A DNA stretch of 64,000 nucleotides. It comes from an uncultured Collinsella sp. (GTDB lineage: Bacteria > Actinomycetota > Coriobacteriia > Coriobacteriales > Coriobacteriaceae). Below are positions 18,220 through 26,442 of the stretch, piece by piece. The stretch lies in the NCBI GenBank assembly GCA_900542325.1, contig UQMY01000005.1:1-64000 (forward strand). The letters are read 5' to 3'. The first letter of the stretch is position 1, and the number at the start of each line of letters is the position of its first letter. The notes under the pieces were generated by a model, which made no database searches, had not been told where the DNA came from, and saw only the letters and a list, made by a program, of their open reading frames with translations. The position numbers were made by a program, and so were the translations under genes.

Positions 18220-19386
18220 ATGGCTAATCGTTTCGTTCTCAATACCATTTCTTATCATGGTTCCGGCGCCATCAAGGAGATCCCCGGCGAGCTCCAGCGT
18301 CGCGGCTACAAGAAGATCTTCGTCTGCTCCGATCCCGACCTGGTCAAGTTTGGCGTTACCGCTAAGGTGACCGACGAGCTCGACGCCGCCGGCATCGCTT
18401 GGAGCCTCTACTCCGAGATTAAGCCCAACCCCACCATCCAGAACGTCAAGGACGGCGTCGAGGCCTTCAAGGCCGCCGAAGCTGACGCTATCGTGACCAT
18501 CGGTGGCGGCTCCTCCATGGACACCGCTAAGGCCATTGGCATCATCATCAACAACCCCGAGTTTGCCGATGTCCGCAGCCTCGAGGGCGTTGCTCCCACT
18601 AAGAACCACGCCGTGTTCACCATCGCCGTGCCGACGACCGCCGGTACTGCTGCCGAGGTGACCATCAACTACGTCATCACCGACCCCGAGAAGGTCCGCA
18701 AGTTCGTGTGCGTCGACACCAACGACGCCCCTGAGGTCGCCGTCGTCGACCCCGACATGATGGCTTCCATGCCCGCCGGCCTGACCGCTTCTACCGGCAT
18801 GGATGCTCTGACCCACGCCATCGAGGGCTACACCACCAAGGGTGCTTGGGAGCTCTCCGACATGTTCCACTTTGAGGCCATTAAGCTGATCAGCGAGAAC
18901 CTGCGCGACTCCGTTGCCGAGGCCAAGTCTGGTCAGCCCGGCTCCGGCCGCGAGGGTATGGCTCTTGGCCAGTATGTCGCCGGCATGGGCTTCTCCAACG
19001 TCGGCCTGGGCATCGACCATGCCATGGCTCACACCCTGTCTGCCCACTACGACACTCCGCACGGCGTCGCTTGCGCCATGCTGCTGCCGATCGCCATGGA
19101 GTTCAACAAGCCGGTTTGCGCCGAGCGCCTGGCCAAGGTTGCCGTTGCCATGGGTGTTGACACCACGGGCATGAGCACCGACGAGGCTGCCGACGCCGCC
19201 ATCGCCGCCGTCAAGCAACTCTCCGCCGACGTGAACATTCCGCATGTCTGCGAGGCCATGAAGGCCGACGAGATCGAGGTCCTGGCCAAGGACGCCATGG
19301 CTGACGCCTGCTTCCCGGGCAACCCGCGCGAGGCGACGCTCGACGACGTCATCGAGCTCTTCAAGAAGATCTGCCCGGCTGCCTAA
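18220..19386 (+). CDS. fucO: Lactaldehyde reductase (FucO-type iron alcohol dehydrogenase)
   Basis: This 388-residue group III dehydrogenase reduces lactaldehyde to 1,2-propanediol with NADH, regenerating NAD during deoxysugar fermentation. Similarity to E. coli FucO is extensive: the MANR start, NNPEFADVRSLEG, IPTTAGTAAEVTINYVITD-like, and ALGQYVAGMGFSNVGLG blocks. Metal ligands are Asp195, His199, His267 and His281; GGGSSMD (95-101) binds the nucleotide. GGGAGG precedes ATG 18220. No other fucose or rhamnose gene is nearby, so a wider role in reducing short aldehydes is possible. Confidence 0.92.
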   Translation: MANRFVLNTISYHGSGAIKEIPGELQRRGYKKIFVCSDPDLVKFGVTAKVTDELDAAGIAWSLYSEIKPNPTIQNVKDGVEAFKAAEADAIVTIGGGSSMDTAKAIGIIINNPEFADVRSLEGVAPTKNHAVFTIAVPTTAGTAAEVTINYVITDPEKVRKFVCVDTNDAPEVAVVDPDMMASMPAGLTASTGMDALTHAIEGYTTKGAWELSDMFHFEAIKLISENLRDSVAEAKSGQPGSGREGMALGQYVAGMGFSNVGLGIDHAMAHTLSAHYDTPHGVACAMLLPIAMEFNKPVCAERLAKVAVAMGVDTTGMSTDEAADAAIAAVKQLSADVNIPHVCEAMKADEIEVLAKDAMADACFPGNPREATLDDVIELFKKICPAA

Positions 19387-19394
19387 CTTGGTTC

Positions 19395-19520
19395 GGCGGG
19401 CCCTGCCCGTTAGCCCCGCAATCGTCCTCGGACATGTCGGAAGCCCCCGCTGCGCACTTCGTGCGGCGGGGGCTTCCTCCGTCCTGCGGAAAGATTGTGG
19501 GACTAACGGCAGGGGCCGCC
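19395..19520 (+). terminator. Very long (126-nt) hairpin with terminator core after fucO
   Basis: The core stem GGAAGCCCCCGC / GCGGGGGCTTCC (19439-19477) is a strong terminator. An outer stem pairs 19395-19423 with 19492-19520 (GTTAG / CTAAC and CCCTGCC / GGCAGGG blocks). The whole folds as one imperfect hairpin, far longer than termination requires. Tandem inverted elements or a stable RNA are possible. Confidence 0.75.
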
Positions 19521-19640
19521 GGCTCGTTATCGTGGCGGGCGCAGTCCTGGCGAGCTCGATGGGTCATCTCGCTAGGTAAAAAGATGGCTCGCGGTGGTAT
19601 TGTTGCTGTGGGTTTAATTCGATATGAAAGGGTGACTTTG

Positions 19641-20669
19641 GTGTCCAAGATGGATTCTACGCTCTCCTATATTACTGACCAGTTGAAGGCGCTTACCTCG
19701 ATTGCTTCACCTACGGGCTATACCCGTGCGGCTACTGACTATCTAATGGAAACGTTGCGCGATATGGGCTTTGGCCCCGAGCGCTCCAATAAGGGCAACG
19801 TGTTGGTTGAGCTTGGTGGCGAGGGTGAGTCGCTCGTACTGGCGAGCCATGTCGATACCCTGGGCGCCATGGTACGCTCCATTAAGGACAATGGTCGCCT
19901 GCGCCCCACGACGCTCGGCGGGCACCAGTGGTCTACGGCCGATGGCGAGAACTGCACCGTTTACACGCGCGATGGCAATGTCTACACGGGCGTGGTCCTC
20001 AATACCGAGCCTTCGGCGCATGTGGCCGATGAGCCGGTTAAGACCATCGAGAAGAACATGGAAATCCTGCTCGACGAGAACGTCGATAGCAAGGATGATG
20101 TCCTCGAGCTGGGTATTCAGACGGGCGATATCATCGCCATGGATCCGCGCACCACGGTGACGGAAAGCGGCTACATTAAGAGCCGCTTTCTGGATGACAA
20201 GCTGTCGGCGGCGATTCTGCTGGGTCTGGCCCGCGCCGTTGCTGACGGCGAGGTGTCGCTTTCGCGCAAGGTGTCCCTGCTCTTTACCGTGTACGAGGAG
20301 GTCGGCCACGGCGGCGCTTTCGTGCCGGCCGACACGCGCGAGATGATCAGCGTTGACATGGGCTGCGTGGGTGACGACCTGGGCTGCACCGAGCGCATGG
20401 TGTCGATCTGCGCCAAGGATTCGGGTGGCCCCTACAACTACGATCTGGTGACCACGCTGTCCAATATCGCGCGCGAGCTTAAGCTCGATTACGCCATCGA
20501 CGTGTACCCGCATTACGGTTCGGACGTCGAGGCCACGCTCTCTGCCGGCTACGACATCCGTCACGGCCTGATCGGCCCCGGCGTGTACGCGAGCCACAAC
20601 TACGAGCGCAGCCACATCGACGGTGTGCGTAACACCTTTGAGCTGGTCCGCGCCTACGTGCAGCGCTAA
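19641..20669 (+). CDS. M42 family metallopeptidase (aminopeptidase)
   Basis: This 342-residue di-zinc aminopeptidase removes N-terminal residues from peptides in the cytoplasm. Ligand and catalytic motifs in order: SHVDTLG (His70, Asp72), RFLDDKLSA, YEEVGHGG (catalytic Glu pair), VDMG, and ASHNYERSH near the end. The PDZ-like insertion domain of M42 enzymes spans about 75-170. The frame is open back to 19434, but that region is the fucO terminator; GTG 19641 after AAAGGGTG is the likely start, with ATG 19650 possible. A terminator follows at 20703. Confidence 0.92.
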   Translation: MSKMDSTLSYITDQLKALTSIASPTGYTRAATDYLMETLRDMGFGPERSNKGNVLVELGGEGESLVLASHVDTLGAMVRSIKDNGRLRPTTLGGHQWSTADGENCTVYTRDGNVYTGVVLNTEPSAHVADEPVKTIEKNMEILLDENVDSKDDVLELGIQTGDIIAMDPRTTVTESGYIKSRFLDDKLSAAILLGLARAVADGEVSLSRKVSLLFTVYEEVGHGGAFVPADTREMISVDMGCVGDDLGCTERMVSICAKDSGGPYNYDLVTTLSNIARELKLDYAIDVYPHYGSDVEATLSAGYDIRHGLIGPGVYASHNYERSHIDGVRNTFELVRAYVQR

Positions 20670-20702
20670 GGAAGCAGTTTGCGACTCGGCTGACCAATCG
20701 CT

Positions 20703-20728
20703 AAGGCCCGATTTCTCGGGCCTTTTTT
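20703..20728 (+). terminator. Rho-independent terminator of the M42 gene
   Basis: AAGGCCCG-atttct-CGGGCC followed by six T. Confidence 0.92.
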
Positions 20729-20756
20729 CGCTTTAGGTCGTTTAGTATTATGATGT

Positions 20757-20789
20757 AAGTAATCTATTAATTAAACACGTAAATTACTT
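20757..20789 (+). promoter_or_regulatory. Dyad in the HipA-like gene promoter
   Basis: AAGTAAT (20757-20763) and ATTACTT (20783-20789) are perfect inverted arms 19 bp apart, flanking ATTAATTA. TATTAT (20746-20751) could be a -10. The spacing suits autorepression by the HTH domain of the downstream protein. Confidence 0.5.
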
Positions 20790-20807
20790 AACGAGGTGAT
20801 GCGGTGT

Positions 20808-22181
20808 ATGGATACGTCTGAGTACTTATCTATGGGTGATGCCGCCCGCCTGTTGGGCGTTACGAAAGCCCGCATATCGCAACTTGCCGCATCGGGGACG
20901 CTTGTGTGCGATATTGTGGGCGGCCGGAAGATGGTCGAGTACAATTCTGCGACCGCCTACCAAAAGGTCCGCAAGCGAGGACGCCGTCCTGCGGCCGATG
21001 TGGGACGCAAGTTTACGCTGATGTCGGCCGACCATGAGGTCGCGCATGTCTCATTTGATCCGACGCGTGAGTTTCCCTTCGAAATCGCCGAGGTCCTCGA
21101 TGCGCAACGAATGCCGTTTGGCACATGCTCGAGCTCTTCTCCTACGGTGAATAAACGGGAGCTCAACGTGTGGTGGAGCCATCGGTCGGTGCCTGACGTT
21201 CGCCCTGGACTCGTCTCGCGCTATCGTGAACTGGGAATTGCCAGTGGCATCGAGGTTCCGGTTCGGTGCCTGGGCTTATCGCTTTCGGATTGTTATTGGC
21301 TGCGGCCGGCCGATTGCGCCGAACTCAAATGGCAAAGCATCAATTACTTTGAGAACGAATTTGAGCGATCGGCGCCCGAAGAGCGTTCGGGTTGGCTGGA
21401 AGGCATCGGTCTAAATAATCCGGATAACACGTCCGAGGGCGAGCTCCCTAAATCGTGGATGATCCGAAACGGCATTCGCGTTTTGGCTAAAGGGTGCGGG
21501 ATGGACGACCAACGGCCCTTTAACGAGGCAGTTGCAACGGCTCTGCATCGTCGCTTGCTTTCCAAGGGGGAGTTTGTTCCTTACACGGTTGAGCGCATGT
21601 TCGATGGCCCTGTGTGTCTGTGCGACGACTTTCTTGACGGCCGCGAGGAATATGTTCCGGCTGTTTACGTTAAGGGCGCATTTGGTAGCCAGCGGGGAAA
21701 CTCGACATACGATCGATACTGTTGCTACCTCGGCAAGCATGGTGTCGATGAGGCCGCTGTGAGAAGGTCTATGTCGCAGATGATTGTCTGCGATGCCCTT
21801 TTGGCCAACAGCGACCGCCATTGGCGAAACTTCGGCATCATCCGCAATGTCGACACCCTGGAGATAAAACCTGCTCCGCTGTTCGATAGCGGCAACTGCC
21901 TGTGGTACAACGTACCAACTGCCGTGCTCGCAGCTGGGGAGTTTGGGTTTTCCGCTAAGCCGTTTGGGCCCGACCCTTCCGTCCAGCTGGCGCTTGCGGA
22001 TTTGCTCGATTGGTTCGATTCGTCGCGGCTCAACGGATTTGTTGATGAAGCGATCGAGATTCTTTCGCAGAGCGAGTGGGCGACGGCGGAGGGTCGACTC
22101 GAGGCCATTCACCGCGGCCTTGAGCGTCGCGTAATCGAGGTTGGTGCCGCTGTTGAGGTACTTCGACACGTGCAGCGATAA
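20808..22181 (+). CDS. HipA-like Ser/Thr kinase fused to an N-terminal HTH domain
   Basis: The protein is 457 residues. An excisionase/MerR-type helix-turn-helix fills 8-55 (MGDAARLLGVTKARISQLAASG). A HipA/CtkA-like kinase follows: Lys229 region in VLAKG, FNEAVATAL with Glu240, the catalytic loop NSDRHWRNFG (334-343; Asp336, Asn341) and the metal-binding PLFDSG (Asp360). All key kinase residues seem intact. In classical HipBA modules a separate HipB antitoxin supplies DNA binding; here it is on the same chain and no separate HipB gene is present. ATG 20808 follows AACGAGGTG; earlier GTG/ATG codons at 20796/20799 are less well placed. Confidence 0.8.
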   Translation: MDTSEYLSMGDAARLLGVTKARISQLAASGTLVCDIVGGRKMVEYNSATAYQKVRKRGRRPAADVGRKFTLMSADHEVAHVSFDPTREFPFEIAEVLDAQRMPFGTCSSSSPTVNKRELNVWWSHRSVPDVRPGLVSRYRELGIASGIEVPVRCLGLSLSDCYWLRPADCAELKWQSINYFENEFERSAPEERSGWLEGIGLNNPDNTSEGELPKSWMIRNGIRVLAKGCGMDDQRPFNEAVATALHRRLLSKGEFVPYTVERMFDGPVCLCDDFLDGREEYVPAVYVKGAFGSQRGNSTYDRYCCYLGKHGVDEAAVRRSMSQMIVCDALLANSDRHWRNFGIIRNVDTLEIKPAPLFDSGNCLWYNVPTAVLAAGEFGFSAKPFGPDPSVQLALADLLDWFDSSRLNGFVDEAIEILSQSEWATAEGRLEAIHRGLERRVIEVGAAVEVLRHVQR

Positions 22182-22189
22182 ACCCGCGG

Positions 22190-23290
22190 CTACTTAAGCG
22201 CGCCGGTCACGGTGCCGCCGCCCAGGACGATGTCGCCCCGATAGACGACGACGGCCTGTCCGGGGGCGATGGCGCGCTGCGGCTCGTCAAAGGTCAGCAA
22301 CATTTGCCCGTCTTCGCCGCGCGTAAGGGTCGCTGCCTGGTCTTTCTGTCGGTAGCGGTACTTGGCGCCCACGCGAATGCCGCCGGCATCGAGCTCGGCC
22401 TCCATGCACTCTGCCGGCGCGCTCCAAATCCACTCATTGGCAGTTAGCGCCGCCGCGGTTAGGTCCTCGGCTTCGCCCAGATGCACAATGTTGTTGGCGG
22501 CGTCGACGCCCGTTACGTACACGGGATGCGCCATCGCGACGCCCAGGCCCTTGCGCTGGCCGATGGTATAGCGCAGCGCGCCGCTATGGCGTCCGACCAC
22601 GCTGCCGTCGCGCCACACAATGTCGCCCGGTGCAGCGGCATGTCCGCAGCGGCGCTCGATATAGCCCGCGTAGTCGCCGTCCGGGATAAAGCAGATGTCC
22701 TCGCTTTCGGCCTTCTTGGCGTTGGCAAAGTCCTGCTCGGCGGCAATGCGGCGCACGTCGCGCTCTTTGTCCAGCCCTGCCAGCGGAAAGATCGTGCGTG
22801 CCAGGCGCTCTTGCGTGAGCGAATATAAAAAGTAACTCTGGTCCTTCTTGGGGTCCTCGCCGCGGTGCAGCTGCCAGGTGCCGTCTGCCGCCTGGCTTGT
22901 TTTGGCGTAATGTCCCGTTGCGATGTAGTCACAGCCCATATCGAGCGCCGCATCGAGCAGCGCGCCAAACTTAATGTGGCGGTTGCAGATGATGCACGGG
23001 TTGGGCGTCAGCCCTTCCTGGTAGGCGTTCACAAAGCGCTCGATCACGTTGCGGTCGAAGGTCTGCTGCAGGTCGAGCACATGGTGGGGTATCCCCAGGC
23101 GCTCGGCGACGGCCTTTGCATCGGCGATGTCGCGGTCGACTTTACTCATGCCCGTGGCGGGGTCGGGTGCGGGGCAGGTGAGACGCATGGTGGCGCCGAC
23201 GCATTCGTAGCCCTGGCGCTTGAGCAGGTACGCGGTCACGCTGGAATCGACGCCGCCGCTCATGGCGACGAGCACGCGCTTGTTGTGCAT
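22190..23290 (-). CDS. mnmA: tRNA-specific 2-thiouridylase MnmA
   Basis: This 366-residue enzyme puts sulfur on U34 of tRNA-Lys, -Glu and -Gln. The PP-loop SGGVDSS (11-17) activates the uridine with ATP. Cys102 in NPCIICN and Cys200 in SEDICFIPDGDY are the catalytic pair, and IGQRKGLG is conserved. Length and domain order are standard. AAGGAGAA precedes ATG 23290. It follows cysK on the same strand after a terminator, so it is probably transcribed separately, and converges on the HipA-like gene eight bases away. Confidence 0.96.
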   Translation of the reverse strand: MHNKRVLVAMSGGVDSSVTAYLLKRQGYECVGATMRLTCPAPDPATGMSKVDRDIADAKAVAERLGIPHHVLDLQQTFDRNVIERFVNAYQEGLTPNPCIICNRHIKFGALLDAALDMGCDYIATGHYAKTSQAADGTWQLHRGEDPKKDQSYFLYSLTQERLARTIFPLAGLDKERDVRRIAAEQDFANAKKAESEDICFIPDGDYAGYIERRCGHAAAPGDIVWRDGSVVGRHSGALRYTIGQRKGLGVAMAHPVYVTGVDAANNIVHLGEAEDLTAAALTANEWIWSAPAECMEAELDAGGIRVGAKYRYRQKDQAATLTRGEDGQMLLTFDEPQRAIAPGQAVVVYRGDIVLGGGTVTGALK

Positions 23291-23319
23291 GGGGAGGTTC
23301 TCCTTGGTGGCATGTGGCC

Positions 23320-23358
23320 AAAAAAGAAAAGCGGCGCGGGAGGCTGGTTCCGCGCCGC
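23320..23358 (-). terminator. Terminator of cysK
   Basis: GCGGCGCGG (23331-23339) pairs with CCGCGCCGC (23350-23358). Read on the minus strand it is followed by CTTTTCTTTTTT. Confidence 0.88.
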
Positions 23359-23470
23359 AGACATTGTAGCAAGTTCGGGCGTCCTGTGGGACACCCTGTT
23401 GGGATGAGCTCAGGCTGCCAGAAGAGAGGGGAGACCGGCGTGCCTTGGACTCGTTCTAGGAACGAGAGCT

Positions 23471-24409
23471 CTAGTCCTGGAAGAGTGCCGTGGACAGGTA
23501 GCGCTCGCCGGTGTCGGCGAGCAGCGCCACGATGGTCTTGCCCTCGTTCTCGGGGCGCTTGGCCAGCTGCAGTGCGGCCCACACGGCGGCGCCGGACGAA
23601 ATGCCCACGAGCACGCCCTCCTTGTGGCCCACGGCGCGGCCGGTGGCAAAGGCGTCGTCGTTCTCGACGGGGATGATCTCGTCGTAGACCTGGGTGTCGA
23701 GGACGTCGGGCACAAAGCCGGCACCGATACCCTGGATCTTGTGCGGGCCGGCCTGGCCCTTAGAGAGCACCGGGGAGGTGGCGGGCTCGACGGCGACGAC
23801 CTGAATCTCGGGGTTTTGCTCCTTGAGGAACTCGCCCACGCCGGTCACGGTGCCGCCGGTGCCGACGCCGGCGACGAAGATGTCGACCTTGCCGTCGGTG
23901 TCGTCCCAGATCTCGGGGCCGGTCGTGGCCTTGTGAATGGCCGGGTTCGCGGGGTTCACAAACTGGCCGGCGATGATGCTGTTGGGGGTCTCCTTCTGCA
24001 ACTCTTCGGCCTTGGCGATAGCGCCCTTCATGCCTTTGGAGCCGTCGGTGAGCACGAGCTGCGCACCGTATGCCTGCATCAGCTTGCGGCGCTCGACGGA
24101 CATGGTCTCGGGCATGGTGATGATCACCTTGTAGCCGCGGGCGGCCGCCACCGAGGCGATGCCGACGCCGGTGTTGCCGCTCGTGGGCTCGATGATGGTG
24201 TAGTCGCCGCCACGCACGAGCTTGCCTGCCTTCTCGGCCTCGTCAATCATGTTCTTGGCGACGCGGTCTTTAACGGATCCGGCGGGGTTGAAGTATTCCA
24301 GCTTGACGAGCACGCGGGCCTTGAGGTCCTCATCGGCCTCAAAGTGGGTGAGCTCCAGGAGCGGGGTGTGGCCGATAAGCTGATCGATGGACGTGTAAAC
24401 CTTGCTCAT
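23471..24409 (-). CDS. cysK: Cysteine synthase A (O-acetylserine sulfhydrylase)
   Basis: This 312-residue PLP enzyme makes cysteine from O-acetylserine and sulfide. PLP Lys47 lies in NPAGSVKDRV, the phosphate-binding SGNTGVGIA near 75-83, and TSGNTG and GTGGTVTGVG match the family. Length is typical. GGAGGTTC precedes ATG 24409. It is divergent from an Rrf2 regulator with conserved cysteines, with a nested palindrome between them, so it is probably regulated by cysteine or Fe-S status. Confidence 0.95.
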   Translation of the reverse strand: MSKVYTSIDQLIGHTPLLELTHFEADEDLKARVLVKLEYFNPAGSVKDRVAKNMIDEAEKAGKLVRGGDYTIIEPTSGNTGVGIASVAAARGYKVIITMPETMSVERRKLMQAYGAQLVLTDGSKGMKGAIAKAEELQKETPNSIIAGQFVNPANPAIHKATTGPEIWDDTDGKVDIFVAGVGTGGTVTGVGEFLKEQNPEIQVVAVEPATSPVLSKGQAGPHKIQGIGAGFVPDVLDTQVYDEIIPVENDDAFATGRAVGHKEGVLVGISSGAAVWAALQLAKRPENEGKTIVALLADTGERYLSTALFQD

Positions 24410-24467
24410 GATGAACCTCCAAAGTGTTCAAATGACTGGATACCGTGTGGTTTTACGGTGTGTCTAG

Positions 24468-24507
24468 CAGCTAAACCCATAAACCTTATAGGTTGTTCGT
24501 TTAGCTG
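24468..24507. promoter_or_regulatory. Nested 40-bp palindrome between cysK and the Rrf2 gene
   Basis: Outer arms CAGCTAAAC (24468-24476) and GTTTAGCTG (24499-24507) are perfect. The inner dyad AACCT-tat-AGGTT sits at 24482-24494. It lies 59-98 bp upstream of the cysK start, a good operator position for the divergent Rrf2 protein. It could also form a leader hairpin in the cysK transcript. Confidence 0.6.
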
Positions 24508-24662
24508 TTGGGAAGCATAGTAGACACCGAAGCCTAGTAATGCAATAGGAAATAGGAGATTATTGCAAGTTGATTAACCATCTTGACCGGAACGGGTATT
24601 TTCAAAGCCAATTTTTCGGCTAGAATTTCAACGGACTAAAAGACCGAAAGGCAGCACTATAT

Positions 24663-25091
24663 ATGTTGGTTTCCACAAAGGGCAGATATGCCCTGCGCGT
24701 TATGGTCGACCTGGCCGAGCATCAGGCGGCCGGTCGCATCCCGCTCAAAGAGATCGCGGCGCGCCAGGGGATTTCGGAGAAGTACCTCGAGAATATTCTG
24801 GCTACGCTCGTGCGCGCCAACATGCTCTCGGGCATGCGCGGCAAGGGCGGCGGCTATGTGCTCACGCGCCCGCCCGAGCAGTACACGGTGGGCGAGATCT
24901 TGCGCCTGACCGAGGGCAGCCTGGCGCCGGTCGCCTGCCTGGATGGCGACTGCAAGGGTTGTTCGCGCTCTGACGAGTGCCCCACGCTCGACGTGTGGAA
25001 GAACCTGGACAAGCTCATCAACGACTACCTCGACGGTGTGACGCTTGATCAACTTGTCGCTCCCAACGAAGGCTACGACTACGTGATCTAG
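24663..25091 (+). CDS. Rrf2 family transcriptional regulator (IscR/CymR-like)
   Basis: The 142-residue protein has an N-terminal winged helix (MLVSTKGRYALRVMVDLA, ISEKYLENILATL, GGYVLTRP). Cys92, Cys97, Cys100 and Cys106 lie where IscR has its three [2Fe-2S] cysteines (92, 98, 104), although the spacing differs. Thus it probably senses Fe-S or cysteine status. Divergent cysK is the obvious target. TAGAAT near 24622 may be the -10. Confidence 0.9.
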   Translation: MLVSTKGRYALRVMVDLAEHQAAGRIPLKEIAARQGISEKYLENILATLVRANMLSGMRGKGGGYVLTRPPEQYTVGEILRLTEGSLAPVACLDGDCKGCSRSDECPTLDVWKNLDKLINDYLDGVTLDQLVAPNEGYDYVI

Positions 25092-25096
25092 CCCAC

Positions 25097-25127
25097 CTGC
25101 CATTTGGGGACGGGGTGGAAATGGCAG
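25097..25127. repeat. Small hairpin with the TTTGGGGACGG motif
   Basis: CTGCCATTT (25097-25105) and AAATGGCAG (25119-25127) enclose GGGGACGGGGTGG. TTTGGGGACGG also occurs in the long palindrome at 26272-26360. Confidence 0.55.
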
Positions 25128-25159
25128 ATTCTCTCGCCCTTTGAGACTTGGCAAATAAG

Positions 25160-25195
25160 AAGGCCGCCCATTTTTGCGATGGGCGGCCTTCGTTT
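25160..25195. terminator. Bidirectional terminator between the Rrf2 and YvlD genes
   Basis: AAGGCCGCCC pairs with GGGCGGCCTT (25181-25190), followed by CGTTTT on the plus strand and CTTATTT on the minus strand. It serves both convergent genes. Confidence 0.85.
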
Positions 25196-25231
25196 TGGGC
25201 TGTTGAGACGGGCGCGGCCGGAATGGCCGTT

Positions 25232-25597
25232 TTAGCCCTCGGCGATGCTGTCGAGGATGCTGCGCATGATGGACACCAGGATGCTGCCCATAAAGGCCGA
25301 TCCAAAGCTGGCGATGGAGATACCCGCGCCCAGCAGATTGACCGACAGATAGCTGGCCAGCTCGAGCATAAAGCTGTTGACTACGAGCTGAAAAATACCC
25401 AGCGTAATGATCGTGAGCGGCAGCGAGATGACCGTCAGGAACGGCTTGACGAGCGAATCGACGATGTTCAGGAACAGTCCCACGAAGGCGAAACAGACCC
25501 AGGCCTCGGCAAAACCGAAGGGCTGGATGCCGGGAACGAGGAACGTGGCAATCGCGATGGCGATCGAGGTAAAGAGCCAGTTAAGCATAAAGCGCAT
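25232..25597 (-). CDS. YvlD family (phage holin superfamily 4) membrane protein
   Basis: This 121-residue protein has four hydrophobic segments and the family pattern: LNWLFTSIAIAIATFLVPGI, GLFLNIVDSLVKPFLTVISLPLTIITLGIF, and a Gly/Ser-rich third helix. The Pfam name refers to phage holins, but chromosomal YvlD-type members are ordinary small membrane proteins linked to envelope stress. Nothing phage-like is nearby. AAAGGA stands eight bases before ATG 25597. Confidence 0.88.
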   Translation of the reverse strand: MRFMLNWLFTSIAIAIATFLVPGIQPFGFAEAWVCFAFVGLFLNIVDSLVKPFLTVISLPLTIITLGIFQLVVNSFMLELASYLSVNLLGAGISIASFGSAFMGSILVSIMRSILDSIAEG

Positions 25598-25921
25598 GGT
25601 GTGAATCCTTTCTTGCGCAGGGTGCGTCGGTGTCGCGTGAAGCGGTTTGCTGCGGCAGCTTGGACGGCCGCTCGGGTGTGCCGCCTTGTTCGGCCGTCCA
25701 TTGTCTCAGATATTCGTGGAGCTTACGTGCGCATTCGGTTTCAAAACGGCGTTCGTCCTAGAAAATGCGCCGCTGGCAGAGAGTTTTGTCGCTTTAGTTT
25801 GGTGGTGTGCTAAACTGCTACGGGCAAAAGCCACACGCGTTGCCCTATTGCATAGAACGGGCGAACGATGCCCGATGTCAGTATCAACTTCGATGCCTTT
25901 TGGCGGGTTTGGCGGTGATCG

Positions 25922-26221
25922 ATGAATATCGAGAACATGTTTGACAAGCCTGATGTCAAGCAGCTGGTCCACGCATTTAGTCTTTTGGATGACGAGAAGG
26001 ATATCCAAGCGTTTTTGACCGATATCTGCACGCCGCGCGAGATCTGCGATCTATCGCAGCGTCTGCAGGTTGCGCGTTATCTGGATGAGGGCGAGCCTTA
26101 TGTTGAGGTTCAGGCCCGCACCGGCGCTTCGTCCACTACGGTGAGCCGCGTTTCAAAGGCACTCAACGGCGAGTACGGCGGCTATCGCAAGATCCTCATC
26201 AAACTGGAGGATGGCGAGTAG
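25922..26221 (+). CDS. YerC/YecD family TrpR-like DNA-binding protein
   Basis: This 99-residue all-helical protein has a TrpR-type helix-turn-helix at about 50-80 (LSQRLQVARYLDEGEPYVEVQARTGASSTTVSRVSKAL). Family members with this length and the CTPREICDL motif are widespread and of uncertain target. The start ATG 25922 has only GGCGGTGATCG upstream. A terminator follows at 26249. Confidence 0.9.
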   Translation: MNIENMFDKPDVKQLVHAFSLLDDEKDIQAFLTDICTPREICDLSQRLQVARYLDEGEPYVEVQARTGASSTTVSRVSKALNGEYGGYRKILIKLEDGE

Positions 26222-26248
26222 GCCAGCGGCAACAAACGAATTGCGCAG

Positions 26249-26274
26249 AACCGTCCCTTCGGGGGCGGTTTTTT
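26249..26274 (+). terminator. Terminator of the YerC-type gene
   Basis: AACCGTCCC-ttc-GGGGGCGGTT followed by TTTTTT (overlapping the arm end). Confidence 0.85.
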
Positions 26275-26360
26275 GATCCTTTGGGGACGGAGGAAAACGG
26301 ATCGCTGGGTTAGACTGACCTCCTCGGTGATCCATTTTCCTCCGTCTCCAAGGGGTCAAA
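26272..26360. repeat. Long palindrome with 32-bp arms
   Basis: Arms 26272-26303 and 26329-26360 match inversely at 28 of 32 positions around a 25-nt loop. Shared core: GGAGACGGAGGAAAA-type sequence. The differences are mostly G/A or C/T, compatible with G-U pairing in RNA. There is no T-run. Related single-arm or partial copies lie at 13034-13065 and 25100-25118. Confidence 0.8.
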
Positions 26361-26442
26361 TCTGTTGGCGTGGGGCAAATCTGTCCGCGCGGGCGGGTAG
26401 GATGGAAACATTGAATATTGCGAACGGTTTGAGTGGAGGACC

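Noticed and set aside
24410..24662. T-box or SAM riboswitch upstream of cysK
   Set aside because: No T-box sequence, specifier stem or SAM-box pattern; the palindrome is explained better as an operator.
25232..25597. Phage or prophage signal from the holin-family name
   Set aside because: YvlD-type chromosomal protein; no phage structural, lysis or integration genes in the window.
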